Of a DNA stretch of 64,000 nt, positions 34,021 to 43,575 are shown one piece after another (positions within the stretch are counted from its first letter, which is position 1; each line of letters starts with the position of its first letter). The translations under genes were made by a program, and so were the position numbers. Location of the stretch: NCBI GenBank assembly GCA_002914805.1, contig JXTB01000166.1:705657-769656 (forward strand). Direction: 5' to 3'. Below the pieces are notes generated by a model. The model saw nothing but the letters and a program-made list of their open reading frames with translations, ran no database searches and was not told the DNA's origin. Origin of the DNA: Parasponia andersonii (taxonomy: Eukaryota > Streptophyta > Magnoliopsida > Rosales > Cannabaceae).

Positions 34021-36553
34021 TGTAACACTCTCTAGCTTAACTATATTGTCCTGTATAGACAAACTATGAAATATTATTCTCTCTTAAATATTATATTTAG
34101 TTTTATAAAAAGGTGGGAAAATTTAAACTTTCTAAAATTTTGAGACAAAGTAATTGTGAGGCATTACTTACTAAAAGTGACTTTCCAAAATGCACAAACA
34201 AAATAGATTTTCACTAGTCTATTTTGCCATCAATAGTAGTATTTACATTACACTAAAATATCTCAATATCAAAAAATGTCACCCATAGGTCAAGGTCGTC
34301 CACAACTGTATGATCATGGTGACAAAAGGCAAGTTAGACAACCAGCTGGTCAATACCAAAATGTGCCTCCTCATCTATATCATAAGATTAAAATGAACTA
34401 AAACTCAGTAAGTAAAAACTATGCATGCTTATGTCTGCTTTAAAATCTCATAAAGTTTTCATTGTACCCTTTTCTTTCTTAAACATTTGAGTCCATATAT
34501 TTTCCCTAAAAAATATTCATAGTTATGCCCCTTAGCACATTACTTGTTCCGTAAGTCAATAGGTCATGGTAACATCTGCCCAAGAGTAAAAATAAGGTGC
34601 AACCGTCATGTGAGGTTCTTAAAACCTCCTGTCCTCATCAAAAGGTCATCCCACACTACGCTAATATTATCTCGCTTCAACGAAACACATCATAAGCTCT
34701 GCAAGTCCTGCTTCAATGGGAGAGTCTACATCAACAAACTTACCTACCCAGCACTAATAGACTTGCAATTGTAATTAAAACTTATCGTATAAAATTGGTA
34801 TAATAGTACTCACTTTTAAAAACTCTATAATGAAATTCTCAATTTGTATTCAAGACGTGCCATGCACATACCATTTCATAACTTTCGAGAATAAGTAAAT
34901 TTCACATAATAATATCTTCTATGTAATTCTTGTGACGCAATTGTAAGTTTTTACTTAGCTCGTGTATAGGATAGAAATTGATAGTTGAAAGAGTCAATAT
35001 CCTCTTAAGAATGGTGCGCCAATCACCTGTCATAAATTACTATTATTCAGGATGCACATTTTACTAAAGGAATGCACCAAGATACTTGAACAAGACCGAA
35101 ATCAGAACTATCACTAAATTAAGAAACTTGATCTTAAAATGACTTAGAAGTATACAAATGACTTAAGGTACTTAGCAGCCATAAACTAACATTGAAAAAT
35201 TATTTAAAAAGTATTAAAATATGAATGCTAATTCATTAGTATAAAACTAATCCAAAATGGCACATAATTTCCTAAAAACTAGCTCATTTGATTCTAAATA
35301 GTACCATTTGGTTTAAAATATTTGTACATAACCTCTATATTATTTGTATATTCTCACATCTATTAAATTATGGTTTAAGACCTACAATAAAATCAACAAG
35401 CTAATTCCCACATATACACATCAAAGAGGATCATTCAATACAACCTAAGTGCATTTCAATTCCTTTCGATTTGGAGAAATTTTAAAACCACTTTTGTACT
35501 TATTTTTTATCACAACCTGCAAAAAAATGAGTGTAATAAATAATGGGATCAATAAAATATACACTCCAAGTTTAGAAAATCATATTATAAATATAGAAAA
35601 CTTAATCTATGATACATAAAAATACTTAAATCTATCAATAGCAAACTTTGTGGTTTTAGGTCTAACTTTAATTCCCTACTTAAATTCTATATTCTTAGAA
35701 ATATATAAGGGTTTCCAAGACTATTATTTGTCAAATAATAGCTTTGTTTTAAGTGCTGAAACAAAAGAAATTAGCTACACATTCAAAATCATACATAGAG
35801 CTCACGTTGACTAGTTTGAGATTTTACTAAAGCTCTTGCCTTCTACCTCTACCAAATTAATTTCCAAGGCTTTTAAACTGATTTAAGGATTCAAGAAAAC
35901 CTATAGGAACCATTATTTAAGTGAGAGCAAGTGGAGAATTGAAATTAAAGAAAAAGAACTAGGAAGAACAACTAGTAGAATTACCTTGACTAGTTTTGAT
36001 CAATCTTGCTTTCTAGAGCTTCTATTTGAGTTCTACTACTTAGAAACTCTTAGAAATAGTTGAGGGAAGTTGAGAGAAGTCTAGAAAGAAACTAGAGAGG
36101 TTCAAGTCATGGCCGGAGAGAAAAAGAAAGAAATTGACCAGATTGGTCAAAAATCAACACTTAATGTCTAAGAAAAGGCATAACCTAATTTCTAATAGGT
36201 ATTTTATATACTTTGTATATTACTTTCCATGTGTCCAGATCTAAAATATTCTTAGTATAGTCACCATATTTTTGATCACTTTTAGACACCCAAGTGTAAC
36301 CAAAGTTGGTGAATCCTAGCTTAAAAAGTGAAATCTAGTCATATTTTGACTTATGATCCCATATGGCCAACCTTATTGTAATCTAGGGAAACCTAGCCCC
36401 ATAACTAATCATTAAACTTAAAAATAAGTCAATTGGACTCTAATTAATAATACAAAGATAATATTAACACTTAATAATTAGAATGCACAAAAATGATATT
36501 AAGCGATTAAGTTGAATCTTAGTTAGCTTAGTGTAATAAAACACAAATCAGTA
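34021..36553 (-). repeat. 5' LTR of the Tekay-like element (shorter copy)
   Basis: It starts TGTAACACTCTCTAGC in plus-strand order and aligns with 26390 onward. It runs to about 36553 and is shorter than the other LTR. Open frames in it (34544-34774) are not genes. Confidence 0.8.
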
Positions 36554-38130
36554 TCTAGTTGACTGCCAAAAATAGTAAAATATTTTTAAGTCACTGCTTT
36601 TAACATTTTATAAAAATTTTGGTAGTCTAGTTGACTGCCAAAATTATGTTCCTGAGGGAAAAAACCTAAAGCATGGACAGGTGATCTAAAGCAGTGATAA
36701 ATATCGCAACACTACTTTATCTTCTCATTTCGTTTTTTTCCTTAACTCTTACTTTCTCTCTCTCTCTCTTCCTCTCATATTCTATCACTCACTTAGTGAC
36801 TCATTCAATTTCTCTCACTCAGTTACTTTCTCTCTCTTTCATTTGTCACCGCTTTAAAGGTTAAAACCTTTCAGATTTGTAGTGCTACTTCATCTTTCCG
36901 TTTCGTTTTTTTTCTTAACTTTCACTCTCTCACTCTCTCTCTTTCTCTCACATTCTCTCATCCACTCAGTGACTCATTCAATTTCTCTCACTCACTCACT
37001 CTCTCTCTCTCTCTTCCTCTCTCTCGCTAAGTCTAGCCACCTCCTCCACCGGTGCCATCTCCCTCCACCATTATCTCCTCTAGCTCCTCCTCTCAAAGGT
37101 TAGTTTTTATTATATATTTATCAGTTTTTATTTATTTAATTCTCTTTTAGTTGAAAATTTAATTTGTATTTATTTGTTTGTTTAATATATTCAGATAATT
37201 TATATTGGTTTTGTACAAACAAGAGATGTTTGTATATTTATTTTTATTAACTTTTGATGAATTTTACAATTTTTAATATACCGATGAAATAATGAATATG
37301 CTAGAAATTTATATTTTGTTGGATATTTGTGATTTGATGAATGTTGAATATTGAATTTCGGTGTTTGGAAAGTTTTTGTGAATTTTAGTTTTTGGTTTAA
37401 AATTATAGAATAAGATTTTTTGTTATTTAGTAAAAAATATGTAATAATTTTTGGTATATGCAAAATTTTAATATGTGGCATATTGTAGAAAATTAATTTT
37501 GCAACTGTGTGGAATATTTTGAAAATTTGATTATGGATAATTTTGGATGAAAATTTAAATTAAAAAAATTTGAAAAACTTTTTTGTAATATTAGGAGTAA
37601 AAAAATAGCAAAAGTTAGAATAAAGAGGAAAATTTTAATATTGTTAGTTTCTGAAATTAGGATTGAAAAAGTTATATTTATAATTATCATTATTTTAGTG
37701 AAACTTTTTATGATAAATTTATTGTATATGTTTATAGTTTTAGAATTTTTAGATGATATTTTTTATGTTTATAATTATTCTTAATTATGTTCAAAGTATT
37801 TAAATAGCTCCACAACTAATCCAATTCTAAAAATACCCCTACATTCATAATAATACCTATAATGATAAAACAAATACCAAAAATGCACTGATGGTAACAA
37901 AATACATCTAAATTAAGGAATTAACTTAATTATAATTATACCTAAAATACCCTTACAAGTAATTAATTACTAAAAGTAACATATTTTCACAATAATACCT
38001 AAAAATATATGCTTAATTCACAAAATACGAAAAGCATCCCTAGAATAATAAAATATCCTTCTAGAATTTAATTTCAATATTCTTCTACACTTTTTAATTA
38101 TAATATATGTATCACCATTATACATGTACA
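36554..38130 (+). other. CACTA leader: CT-rich duplicated tract and intron-like DNA
   Basis: After repeats of TCTAGTTGACTGCC (36554-36650) comes a CT-rich tract (36720-37090) in which about 150 bp are duplicated (36720-36860 and 36885-37030, both with GTGACTCATTCAATTTCTCT). It ends in a splice-donor-like AAAGGTTAG at 37096-37104. From there to 38130 the DNA is AT-rich and includes a sparse AAATACCCCTACA-type tract (37800-38100). It looks like an untranslated exon and first intron of the gene that follows. Minus-strand open frames (37200-37690) are low-complexity artefacts. Confidence 0.5.
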
Positions 38131-38135
38131 TAGTC

Positions 38136-39817
38136 ATGGCTGCTGTTGAGCCTAGTTATTAAGATGGTGATGGAAGTGCCGACCTTCCACGACATCCTAC
38201 TAGAGTCTTTCAATGGTGCAAGTCTGGTATTATTCCTTATGTATTAAATTTTTTACTTTTTCATCACTTTGCATATATAGATGCTACTTGTTAATATGCT
38301 TATTTATTTTGTAGAACCGATCAAGAGAAATGTGAGATCAAAGAGTAGGTCTTTGAGAAAAAGAGGAGGAACCCCCTTCCTATCAAATTCGACAAGGCAG
38401 GAGGCACTTGGCGTCTAATCGACGACTATCAAAAATATTTCCCTCGTTTGATTGGTGTGCTTGTTCAATAGAATGTAGATTCTTGGTATAAAAATTGGAA
38501 GTCAGTTCCAGCTTTGCAAAAAGGGAAGATCATTCCTATTGTTGTGGTAATAAATAAGTCATATTTATTAAATGTTATGAATTTTGTACTTACTTTTATC
38601 ATAATAATAATTTTTATAATTGTATGAATTTTTTGAATATAAGATCTTGACAAAGACAATGACGATTAAGCCAATGTCAAGGATGACTTTCTTAAGACTG
38701 TGGTAGATATATACAGCAACTGGAAGACCAAGTATAATGAGCATTTCAGACTTGTTGGTAGTAACAAAAATGCTCTTGACTTGGCCGTGACACGTTCCAA
38801 AGTGCCTAACAAGATAGATGCTGCAAAATAGGGGTGTTGTTGTGACCTTTTTGACTCTTAAGAGCTTCAATTAGTTTGTAGCTATGAATTATTGAATTAT
38901 TATTAAGTAATATAATATTTTATTTTAATTAATTTTTTTCATCCAGGCGATGTCTAAAAGAAATATTGCGAATAAGGCGCATCAGTTAGTAGTAAGCAAA
39001 TAGGGAGCCATTTCTATTGCTCACAAATTAGAAGGTAGTAAAATTGTGATTTTTCTTATAATAATTTTTATTTTTAAAACATTAAATTTTAATAATAAAG
39101 TATGTCACCTTGAATATTTTTACAGCGTAATCATACTACTTGTGAGCTTCAACCAATTGCTAAGAGTTTCAAGGATCGTTACTTCACTGAGCGGAACAGA
39201 TAACCGAGTGTACAATTTGAGGCCAATTATGTATGTTATTAATTACCTTTTTAAACAAGATCCATCTTTTTTTATATACTAATTTTAATTTTTTTTGTAG
39301 AATAAGATGCTTGAGATTCATAACACTTCTCAATCTAGTTCGAGCTTATCCGTATTTTTCATTGATGCTCATATTACGGACGAGGTTCTCAGTACACGTC
39401 ACAGATTTGGGAGATATGTCTGACATAAGTTGAGTAAATCCACTTCTAGTATTAGATCTACCCACCAGACTTTTCACCGCTAGTACCTAAGAACTTCTAG
39501 TGATATATACAAGAGAGTCAACAATATATAACGAAACCCAACAGCGAGAGGTGGCCACTCAAGAAATGATAGCTCAACAACAGCGATCATTAGATACTCA
39601 AGCACTGCAGATAACGCATATATAGAGGATTTTATCATCTTTAGTAACAGATGTCAACATGTCTAGCCCTGCTTATATCCATCCAAGGTTTACTTTGACA
39701 TCATTTGACACAATACCCCAGCTCCTGCCATTACCACCTCATTTTACTCCTCCTCCACTACCTTAACCAGCTCGTCAAAAATATGAGAGTGAAGAAACCA
39801 AAGACGAGGACTTATGA
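38136..39817 (+). pseudogene. Ptta/TNPA-like gene relic of the second CACTA element
   Basis: The product would be the DNA-binding accessory protein of a CACTA element. Exon-like pieces: MAAVEPSY then DLPRHPTRVFQWCKSG (38136-38226); NPLPIKFDKAGGTWRLIDDY, QKYFPRLIGVLVQ and VDSWYKNWKSVPALQKGKII (38370-38545), the Ptta domain; a piece at 38645-38875 (DDFLKTVVDIYSNWKTKYNE); AMSKRNIANKAHQLVV (38947-38995); RNHTTCELQPIAKSFKDRYF (about 39127-39185); and a coiled tail with the Pro-rich end LPLPPHFTPPPLP before the TGA at 39815-39817. Gaps are AT-rich with plausible GT/AG. Several in-frame stops, such as TAA within the first piece, make it a pseudogene. Confidence 0.65.
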
Positions 39818-40079
39818 TTATACACTTGTTTTTAGTTTCAAACAACTCTATTTAATATTTATGTCATTTGAAATATTACTTTATTTATTTTTTAGTAATT
39901 ATTAATTTATTTGGCTTATCTTAATGTAATTTTTCTTTATTTAAATTTGAATTATTTTTTATTGTTAAAAAAATAAATATATAAAAATAATTCGTTTAAA
40001 AATTTATTAAAAATAATTATTCTAAATAAATATTTAAAATAATTAATTACTAAAAAAACAAAAGTTCCATATAAAGCAG

Positions 40080-40414
40080 TCACAAATTGTCACCACTTTA
40101 AGTCATTTATTTAATCAACTAGTTAATAAAAATAAAAAATCACTCTAAAGCGATGATAAAATAAAAATATACCGATGATAATTTCGAAATTACAGCTGCT
40201 ATTAGTCTATCGAATGGCATTTTTGTCGATTTTTTAGTGGGGACGATTATCACCGTTATAAATTATCTAATACGAGGCCATATGTATCACCGCTTTAGTA
40301 TCTATATCAGCGAATTTTTAGCGACAACTCTAAAATAGAGACATTGTCGCCACTTTAGATCTACAGCGGTGGCATTATGCTTTGCCACCACTCTATTCTT
40401 ATTTTGTTGCAGTG
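40080..40414 (+). repeat. Subterminal repeats and right end of the second CACTA element
   Basis: Boxes such as GTCACCACTTTAAG, TATCACCGCTTTAGT and GTCGCCACTTTAGA occur in both orientations and match those near the left end (26040-26340). The terminus TATTTTGTTGCAGTG at 40414 is the inverted counterpart of the start at 25910, and ATA follows. Confidence 0.8.
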
Positions 40415-40417
40415 ATA

Positions 40418-41531
40418 CAAGCATTTCATATTACATATGGTGATTTATGTCATTTCATATAAAATTATTATTATCATTAATTAAAAATCAAATGAGGTGT
40501 ATGAAGAGGGGGAAAAAGTGGGAATAAAATTATCCTTATAATAATTAGAAATATAAAATTAGTTATTTAAATTTAAAATTTGAACGGTATTAATAATATG
40601 ATGTGAGTAGACGGTGGCAATACATAGCCACCTTTGACCAAAATAGATATAAAAGGTGGATTTCGTACCAATTTGTTAAATAGGTAAGTTTAGCAATTCA
40701 CCTATCGAGATAGGGAATTAAAAAAAAAAAATATTGTATTAGCAGGTAATTATCCTCATTTCAAAACTATTCCGGTAAAAACAAAAAGGGTTTATTGATT
40801 TCCCTTTCAAACTATAGACTCCCTTACTTTGTCTTACCTATTCAATTTTTCATTTCGCTTTAATTCTTAGGTGTACAAAGTCTCGATTCCGCCATAGTTT
40901 GGCGTGTCCAATTAATACGATTAATTACTAGAAGCCTGGATATATCAATATCCTTTGACATTTTATTTCCATTATTTGTTAGTTGAACTTGCATAGTATG
41001 GTATATGCCACCACGTATTCTACACATCACAATACAATTACCAAAAATTCCTCACTTAGATAGGTTTCTACTTTCTAGTTGGGACAGAAAAGCTCACATA
41101 ACTCCAATTAATACACTAAAGACTAATGTGATCCATAATAGGGCTTAATTTAGAGCTTGTGACGTAAAAAAGTTGACACGGCACAAAAGAATAAATCAAG
41201 GCTAGTCAAAAAGCTTGAACCGCGTGTTATGTATTGATGGTTTTGGTGTCAACCTGTCACTTGTTATGACATGCACACTTTCACAAATCAAAATCAACCG
41301 CTACTCCTCATCGCCACCTGCTTTCACCTCCTCTCTTTCTCTCACAACTTGGCAGTGTTACGATATTAAATTGCATTTTTAACCTTTTGAGATGGCCGAA
41401 ACTCCTTGCATACAAATTCCTCCATATTCAATGAACCCACCAAAACAAAATAGATATCTTACACCTAAGCTAAGCTAACTTACCAAATTGGCAAATTTAT
41501 AACACTTTTCTTTAAAAAGAATCCAATATTG
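40418..41531 (+). promoter_or_regulatory. Upstream region of the XTH gene
   Basis: About 1.1 kb separates the CACTA end from the XTH start codon, with no other gene. The only TATA-like box I see close by is TTTATAA at 41496-41502, which would leave a leader of only a few bases, so the true start site may use another box. The CACTA insertion therefore sits close to, or within, the distal promoter. Confidence 0.35.
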
Positions 41532-43023
41532 ATGAGTTTATTTTCTTCAATTATGTTGCTTAATTTGACGCCTATTGTCTTGTTTAGCTCAATTTTGGCC
41601 GCTTATGGCGGTAACTTTTACCAAGATTTCGATATCACTTGGGGAGATGGCCGAGCTAAAATTCTCAACAATGGGGAGCTTCTTACTCTCTCCCTTGATA
41701 GAGCTTCTGGGTCGGGCTTTCAGTCCAAAATTGAGTATTTCTTTGGTAAAATTGATATGCAGATCAAGCTTGTTCCTGGAAACTCTGCTGGAACTGTCAC
41801 TGCTTACTATGTAAGATTTTTCTTTAGTAATTGCAAAAAATGTTAACTCTAATAAATTAACACATACATGATTAAATATCACAATATTATTTTCTTTATT
41901 GCAGTTTTCTTCAAAAGGGTCAACGTGGGATGAGATTGACTATGAGTTCTTGGGAAATTTGAGTGGTGATCCTTACATCGTTCATACTAATATATACACT
42001 CAAGGAAAAGGCAACAGAGAGCAACAGTTCTATCTTTGGTTCGACCCAACAGCTGATTTTCACACCTACTCAATTCTTTGGAATCCCCAACGTGTTATGT
42101 AAGGAATATTATTATTAAAAAAAAAAAAACCATCAATAATTCTCTTTCAACTTTGTCTGGTCACAGGATAATGCTCCAAATTGTAGCATCTTACAATAAT
42201 GTGAAAGAATTCTAAGTTCGAATCTCTCTTAGAAAATGTTAGTCTAAGTTCGAGTACCCCTGTAAAAAAAAATAAAACCAATTAACAACAGTGGGTCTTA
42301 TAATATATAATAATGATAGACCCTACAAATATTAATCTAATAATTTTATAATGTATAGATTTTTGCACCAACCTATTGCATAAACTTAATGTGACAAACT
42401 GACTTGGCATGTAGTTTAGAATCACATTCAATAAATTTGCCACATCGATCAGTGTAGAATTTTGATACACAACTTAATTGATATTGCACTAGCATTGTCG
42501 TTTACTATAATATATGTAGGATCATATATATATTTGAGGTCATAGAGGATCATATATTTAGTCTCGTGTATAAACTTTCTTTTTTTAAAAAAAAATTTTG
42601 CATATTTCCAGATTTTATGTCGATGGAACGCCCATAAGAGAGTTCAAAAACATGGAAAGTATTGGAATCCCTTTCCCAGAGAATCAACCAATGAGAATAT
42701 ACTCCAGCCTTTGGAACGCCGATGATTGGGCCACGAGAGGTGGTTTGGTGAAGACAGATTGGACAAGGGCCCCATTTACTGCCTCTTACAGGAACTTCAA
42801 CGCCATTGATTCTTGTTTATGGGCTTCTGGAAAATCTACTTGTGGCCCATCTGGCTCTTCATCTACGAAGCCCGGGCCCGGAAATTGGCTCACGCAAGAC
42901 CTGGATGCAACGGGCCAAGAGAGGCTGAGGTGGGTCCAAAGGAATTACATGATTTATAACTATTGCACTGATACAAAGCGTTTTCCTCAGGGGCTGCCTC
43001 CAGAATGTGCCATTACGACATAA
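41532..43023 (+). CDS. XTH: Xyloglucan endotransglucosylase/hydrolase (three exons)
   Basis: The secreted GH16 enzyme cuts and rejoins xyloglucan in the cell wall. Exons: 41532-41810, 41905-42098 and 42612-43023, with introns GTAAGA...TTGCAG and GTAAGG...TTCCAG; the joined frame gives 294 aa, normal for the family. Residues 1-24 form a signal peptide ([12 protein letters not shown]...). The catalytic motif [10 protein letters not shown] spans residues 101-110, with E103 as nucleophile and E107 as acid/base; N111-L-S is the usual glycosylation site. The substrate-loop text [20 protein letters not shown] and a XET_C domain with C226, C235, C276 and C290 (two likely disulfides) are present. Trp before DEID and the sequence [17 protein letters not shown] suggest a TCH4-like group I/II enzyme, so mainly transglucosylase activity is inferred. 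There are no stops or frameshifts; this is the only intact host gene here. The ATG at 41532 gives the signal peptide. Confidence 0.95.
41811..41904 (+). other. XTH intron 1
   Basis: 94 bp, phase 0, GTAAGA donor and TTGCAG acceptor. It falls after codon 93 (TAT), between AYY and the [11 protein letters not shown] segment, where XTH genes commonly have an intron. Confidence 0.9.
42099..42611 (+). other. XTH intron 2
   Basis: 513 bp, phase 2, GTAAGG donor and TTCCAG acceptor, splitting the Ile-158 codon (AT|A). It contains a stretch ending in a poly-A-like run (about 42165-42275) with GTTCGAATCTC, weakly SINE-like. Confidence 0.85.
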
Positions 43024-43250
43024 GTACCATATGTAGGGATACTATAAATCAATGTATGTAACTATATATACGTATATGTTGAGCAAGATATAGAGATAAT
43101 ATACTTACATGTATGTAACTATATATACGTGTATGTTGTCAGTGTGTATTATATCTGACCAGTGTATAAGTATTTACAACTTTTTTTCCCTGCTTGAAAA
43201 ATATATGAAACTTATATTAGTAGAAGACCAGATTTAATTTCGCACTCTTG
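43024..43250 (+). other. XTH 3' region with a 30-bp direct repeat
   Basis: The unit ATGTATGTAACTATATATAC... occurs at 43052-43081 and 43109-43138 with one mismatch. It is UA-rich like plant far-upstream polyadenylation elements. The real cleavage site is not visible from sequence alone. Confidence 0.5.
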
Positions 43251-43360
43251 TATTCTACTCCAGTTTTTCTAGCTTTTAATAATCTAGCAACGTAACATGT
43301 GGGGTCTACTAACTTTTGTTTTTCACTTTTTTTCAGTTCATAGACTAATTAGTAATGGAG

Positions 43361-43575
43361 TTTTTTTTTTTCATTTTTTAAGAAAAGTTTAACTAATGAC
43401 CTTCGTTTATTACAAATTAAAAGAAAGTACTTATTATTATCCAATTTCATTCCTATCCAATTAGGGATAATAGGTTTTCATGGCTACTCTTAGTGTAACT
43501 CGAACCTAAGACCGAGATCCTTAGTAGTGGATATTCTTACCATTTGAGCCAACTCACTTCGTCAATAACGTAGAG
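43361..43575 (-). mobile_element. tRNA-related SINE-like element
   Basis: On the minus strand there is an A-box-like TGGCTCAAATGG followed 33 bases later by a B-box-like GGTTCGAGTTA, then about 130 bp of unrelated sequence, ending in an A-rich tail (seen as a T run at 43362-43372 on the plus strand). This is the layout of a tRNA-derived SINE. Target duplications were not clear. It lies about 340 bp past the XTH stop codon. Confidence 0.5.

Larger units (their letters stand above)
26390..36553 (-). mobile_element. Tekay-like Ty3 LTR retrotransposon, decayed
   Basis: LTRs at 26390-29347 and 34021-36553 enclose, on the minus strand, gag, protease, RT, RNase H, integrase and a chromodomain-type end, the order of Ty3 chromoviruses. 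The text LRFGKQGKISPRYVSSFEIL-like and DKVGDVAYRL is typical of the Tekay/Del lineage. The element is broken, with many stops across pol, and the two LTRs are unequal in length and visibly diverged (roughly 85% by eye), so the insertion is several million years old. It sits inside the CACTA element 25910-40414 and is therefore younger than it. Confidence 0.85.
25910..40414 (+). mobile_element. CACTA element interrupted by a Ty3 element
   Basis: The left end CACTACAATAAATAAG (25910) pairs with the reversed right end CACTGCAACAAAATAAG (40414). A 3-bp duplication ATA flanks both ends (25907-25909 and 40415-40417), the usual CACTA size. Subterminal boxes (GTCGCCACTTTAG, TCACCGCTTTAG) occur at both ends (26005-26345 and 40080-40400). 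The Ty3 element 26390-36553 interrupts it. The remaining 4.3 kb holds a Ptta/TNPA-like relic on the plus strand but no TNP2, so it could only have moved with outside transposase. Confidence 0.85.

Noticed and set aside
34544-34774. Plus-strand 76-codon open frame, with a counterpart at 26865-27119
   Set aside because: Both lie at the same place in the two LTRs of the Tekay-like element and read antisense; they are LTR sequence, not a gene family.
37200-37690. Two minus-strand open frames of 93 and 65 codons
   Set aside because: They lie in an AT-rich, intron-like part of the second CACTA element and have low-complexity composition.
41496-41502. TTTATAA as the definite TATA box of XTH
   Set aside because: It is only 30 bases before the start codon, leaving almost no leader; kept as a weak candidate only.
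42165-42275. SINE-like stretch in XTH intron 2
   Set aside because: There is a B-box-like GTTCGAATCTC and an A-rich end, but no convincing A box or target duplication.
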